In this document: one piece after another, positions 60,003 to 64,000 of the stretch
How positions within the stretch are numbered: the stretch's first letter is position 1
Layout: each line of letters opens with the position of its first letter
NCBI RefSeq assembly: GCF_902459695.1
Contig: NZ_CABPRZ010000021.1
Location: 1 to 64,000 of the forward strand
DNA: 64,000 bases
Origin: Pandoraea terrae
Lineage (GTDB): Bacteria > Pseudomonadota > Gammaproteobacteria > Burkholderiales > Burkholderiaceae
Direction of reading: 5' to 3'
Position numbers and translations under genes: made by a program
Notes under the pieces: model-generated
What the model was told of the DNA's origin: nothing
Seen by the model: the letters and a program-made list of their open reading frames with translations, nothing else
Database searches by the model: none

Positions 60003-61622
60003 ATGGAGACGAGGCCACGGCCCGAGGGGCAGCGCATCGGCGTGCCCAGAGAAACCTTCCCGCTGGAAAAACGCGTCGCCACGGTCCCTGACGTCGTCGA
60101 AAAGCTCATCAAGCTGGGCTTTACGGTCGCCGTCGAATCCGGCGCCGGCGAGGCCGCCAACTTCAGCGATGACGCCTACCGCGCCGCCGGCGCCGAGATC
60201 ATAGACGGCGCCGCAGCCGTGTGGGCCGCCTCGGACATCGTGCTCAAGGTGCGCCCGCCGTGCCCTGACGAAGTGGCGCTGATGCGCGAAGGCGGCACGC
60301 TGATCGACTTCATCTGGCCCGCCCAGAACCCCGAGCTGATGCAGCAGCTCGCCGCCAAAAACGCCACGGTGCTGGCCATCGACTGCCTGCCGCGCACCTT
60401 GAGCCGCGCGCAGAAGATGGATGCGCTCACCTCCACCGCTGGCGTATCGGGCTACCGCGCCGTCATCGAGGCGGCCAATGCCTTTGGCCGCTACTTCAAC
60501 GGCCAGATCACGGCCGCGGGCAAGGTTCCTCCCGCCAAGGTCTTCATCGCCGGCGCCGGCGTGGCGGGCCTGGCGGCCATCGGCACCGCGGCCAACCTGG
60601 GCGCCATCGTGCGCGCCAACGACACGCGCGCCGAGGTGGCCGACCAGGTCAAGTCGCTGGGCGGCGAGTTCGTCAAGGTGGACTACGAGGAAGACGGCTC
60701 GGGCGGCGGCGGCTACGCCAAGGTGATGAGCGAGGGCTTCCGGGCCGCGCAGCGCCAGATGTATGCGGCGCAGGCCAAGGATGCCGACATCATCATCACC
60801 ACCGCGCTGATCCCCGGCAAGCCGGCGCCCAAGCTCATCACCGCCGAGATGGTGCAGAGCATGAAGCCCGGCAGCGTGATCGTGGACATGGCCGCCGAGC
60901 AGGGCGGCAACTGCGAGCTGACCGTGCCCGGCGAGGCCGTGGTGCGCCATGGCGTGACCATCATCGGCTACACCGACCTGGCATCGCGCCTGGCCAAGCA
61001 GTCGTCCACGCTGTACGCCACCAACCTGCTGCGCCTGACCGAGGAGCTGTGCAAGGCCAAGGATGGCGTGGCCGTGGTCAACATGGAGGACGATGCGATC
61101 CGCGGCCTCACCGTGGTCAAGGACGGCGCCATCACCTGGCCCGCCCCGCCGCTCAAGCAGGCTCCTGTGCCCGCACCCAAGGCAGCGGCCGCCCCGGTGG
61201 CTGAGAAGAAGAACGGCCACGGCCATGGCGCCGGCGCGCCCATGTCGGTCAAGTCGCTGGTCTTCGTCTTCGCGGTAGCGGCCGTGCTGTTCGCCTGCAT
61301 TGGTGCCTATGCGCCCGCTGCCTTCCTGGGCCACTTCACGGTGTTCGTGCTGGCCTGCTTCATCGGCTACATGGTGGTGTGGAACGTGACGCCCGCGCTG
61401 CACACGCCGCTGATGAGCGTGACCAACGCCATCTCCAGCATCATCGCCATCGGTGCGCTGGTGCAGATCGCGCCGCCTGAAATGGGAGGTGCAGCCGGCG
61501 CGAATGGACGGCCTGACGGACTGATCATGTGGGTGGCCTTCGCTGCGCTGGTGCTCACGGCCGTCAACATGTTCGGCGGCTTTGCTGTCACGCGCCGCAT
61601 GCTCGCCATGTTCCGCAAATAA
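60003..61622 (+). CDS. pntA: NAD(P) transhydrogenase subunit alpha
   Basis: Proton-driven transhydrogenase makes NADPH from NADH across the inner membrane. The 539 aa alpha subunit has a soluble NAD(H)-binding part ([34 protein letters not shown]), a linker with [10 protein letters not shown], and about four helices at the C-terminus. Both alpha parts are in one chain here, unlike bacteria with split pntAA/pntAB. GGAGAC-type bases are weak before the ATG at 60003. Confidence 0.96.
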   Translation: METRPRPEGQRIGVPRETFPLEKRVATVPDVVEKLIKLGFTVAVESGAGEAANFSDDAYRAAGAEIIDGAAAVWAASDIVLKVRPPCPDEVALMREGGTLIDFIWPAQNPELMQQLAAKNATVLAIDCLPRTLSRAQKMDALTSTAGVSGYRAVIEAANAFGRYFNGQITAAGKVPPAKVFIAGAGVAGLAAIGTAANLGAIVRANDTRAEVADQVKSLGGEFVKVDYEEDGSGGGGYAKVMSEGFRAAQRQMYAAQAKDADIIITTALIPGKPAPKLITAEMVQSMKPGSVIVDMAAEQGGNCELTVPGEAVVRHGVTIIGYTDLASRLAKQSSTLYATNLLRLTEELCKAKDGVAVVNMEDDAIRGLTVVKDGAITWPAPPLKQAPVPAPKAAAAPVAEKKNGHGHGAGAPMSVKSLVFVFAVAAVLFACIGAYAPAAFLGHFTVFVLACFIGYMVVWNVTPALHTPLMSVTNAISSIIAIGALVQIAPPEMGGAAGANGRPDGLIMWVAFAALVLTAVNMFGGFAVTRRMLAMFRK

Positions 61623-61654
61623 GCCATAAGAAGAACAAGCAAGGAAAGACGCAC

Positions 61655-63070
<1,416 letters not shown>

Positions 63071-63168
63071 ACGCTGTGTGTGCCCAGAGCGTGCGCCAGG
63101 ACATTGGCATGGTGCCGCAAGAGAGAGCCTTTCATACAAAAGCAGTACGAGCAAAGTAGGAGACTTCA

Positions 63169-64000
63169 ATGAGCCTGAATGACGATACGGATATCCCAGA
63201 AACCAGCGAATGGCTGGATGCCTTGAAGGCGGTCCAGGCGCACCGCGGGGCGAATCGTGCCAACTACATCGTCAACCGTTTGGTGGACGAAGCGCGGCGC
63301 GACGGCGTGTACATACCGCGCTCCTTGACGACGGCCTACTGCAACACCATTCCCCCCGCGCAGGAAGAAAAGAGCAGCGGCGACCGCGCGATCGAGCACC
63401 GCCTGCGCTCCATCATCCGCTGGAATGCACTGGCGATCATCCTGCGCGCGAACAAGGAATCGTCCGAGCTGGGTGGCCACATCGCCAGCTTCCAGTCCGC
63501 GGCCACGCTGTACGACATCGGCTTCGGCCATTTCTGGCATGCACCCACCGACTCGCATGGTGGCGACCTTGTTTATATCCAGGGCCACTGCTCGCCAGGC
63601 ATATACGCCCGTGCATTCGTCGAAGGGCGCTTGACCGAACAGCAGCTCCTCAACTACCGCCAGGAGACCGGCGGGCAGGGCATTCCCTCCTACCCCCATC
63701 CGTGGCTGATGCCCGACTTCTGGCAGTTCCCCACGGTCTCGATGGGCCTGGGCCCACTGATGGCGATCTACCAGGCGCGTTTCCTCAAGTACCTGCAGGG
63801 CCGCGGCCTCGCCGATACTGCGCCGCGCAAGGTCTGGGCCTTCATGGGTGACGGCGAAATGGACGAGCCCGAGTCGCTCGGCGCGATCTCGCTGGCTGGC
63901 CGGGAAGGGCTCGACAATCTGATCTTCGTCATCAACTGCAACCTGCAGCGGCTTGACGGCCCGGTGCGTGGCAACGGCAAGATCGTGCAGGAACTCGAAT
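63169..64000 (+). CDS. aceE: Pyruvate dehydrogenase E1 component (start only)
   Basis: Homodimeric-type E1 of the pyruvate dehydrogenase complex, cut by the window end after ~277 codons. The start [18 protein letters not shown], the region [25 protein letters not shown]-like and the TPP motif [10 protein letters not shown] are unmistakable. TAGGAG precedes the ATG at 63169. The gene order pntA-pntB-aceE is known to me from relatives in Comamonadaceae. Confidence 0.96.
   Translation, partial: [277 protein letters not shown]

Noticed and set aside
59805-61403. Long open frame (532 codons) on the minus strand across pntA
   Set aside because: It is antisense to a clear pntA, rich in His/Gly/Arg/Ala from reversed G/C-rich codons, and has no family pattern.

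Overview
The window comes from a chemolithoautotrophic, sulfur-oxidising betaproteobacterium, most likely of the order Burkholderiales. The reasons are the cbb gene order (cbbR / cbbLSXYEFPTZGKA, as known from Cupriavidus), red-type RuBisCO with CbbX, a soxCDYZ-AXB cluster, and pntAB-aceE. I cannot name the genus from sequence alone.

Left part (1-13.9 kb, mostly minus strand): the start of ctaD and a complete caa3-type ctaC (oxidase subunit II with a fused cytochrome c domain), then dsbD, a soxW-like thioredoxin, soxB, soxX, soxA, a DsrE-family gene, soxZ, soxY, soxD and soxC. Diverging from soxC is an ECF sigma factor gene that overlaps an unusual anti-sigma gene. Its product has a cytoplasmic anti-sigma-like part, one membrane helix and a periplasmic DsrE-like domain with a conserved-position cysteine. 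This looks like a sulfur-sensing control unit for the sox genes and is the most interesting item in the window. A small cytochrome c gene and a DUF2818-like gene follow.

Centre (13.9-27.5 kb): cbbR diverges from a complete Calvin-cycle operon of 12 genes, tightly packed and on the plus strand. Sox oxidation, a terminal oxidase and carbon fixation therefore sit within 27 kb.

27.5-33 kb: a LysR regulator diverges from an Asp/Glu racemase, a PLP enzyme of the D-cysteine desulfhydrase / cysteate sulfo-lyase family, an MHS transporter and an aspartoacylase-like hydrolase. Next come decayed DNA (an IS21 istA remnant and a doubly deleted glutathione reductase pseudogene), an MFS transporter and a DsbG-like disulfide isomerase.

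36.7-43.6 kb: a LysR regulator diverges from a seven-gene redox cluster of unknown substrate: SDR (with the catalytic Lys replaced by Asn), small alpha/beta-barrel protein, CMD/AhpD-like protein, cupin, FAD amine oxidase, Zn-alcohol dehydrogenase and glutathione reductase. An AcfC-like binding protein and a convergent pyruvate carboxylase follow, separated by two long hairpins.

49-59.7 kb: a probable module for sulfur-containing amino-acid conjugates: MalY-type C-S lyase, LysR, a three-gene amino-acid/cystine ABC transporter, a LysR pseudogene, an M20 N-deacylase, a truncated binding-protein gene, a second MalY-type lyase, RidA and an MFS transporter. The chemistry would be uptake, deacylation, C-S cleavage and enamine clearance. 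The window ends with pntA, pntB and the start of aceE.

All functions are inferred from recognisable motifs, lengths and neighbourhood. No database search was run.
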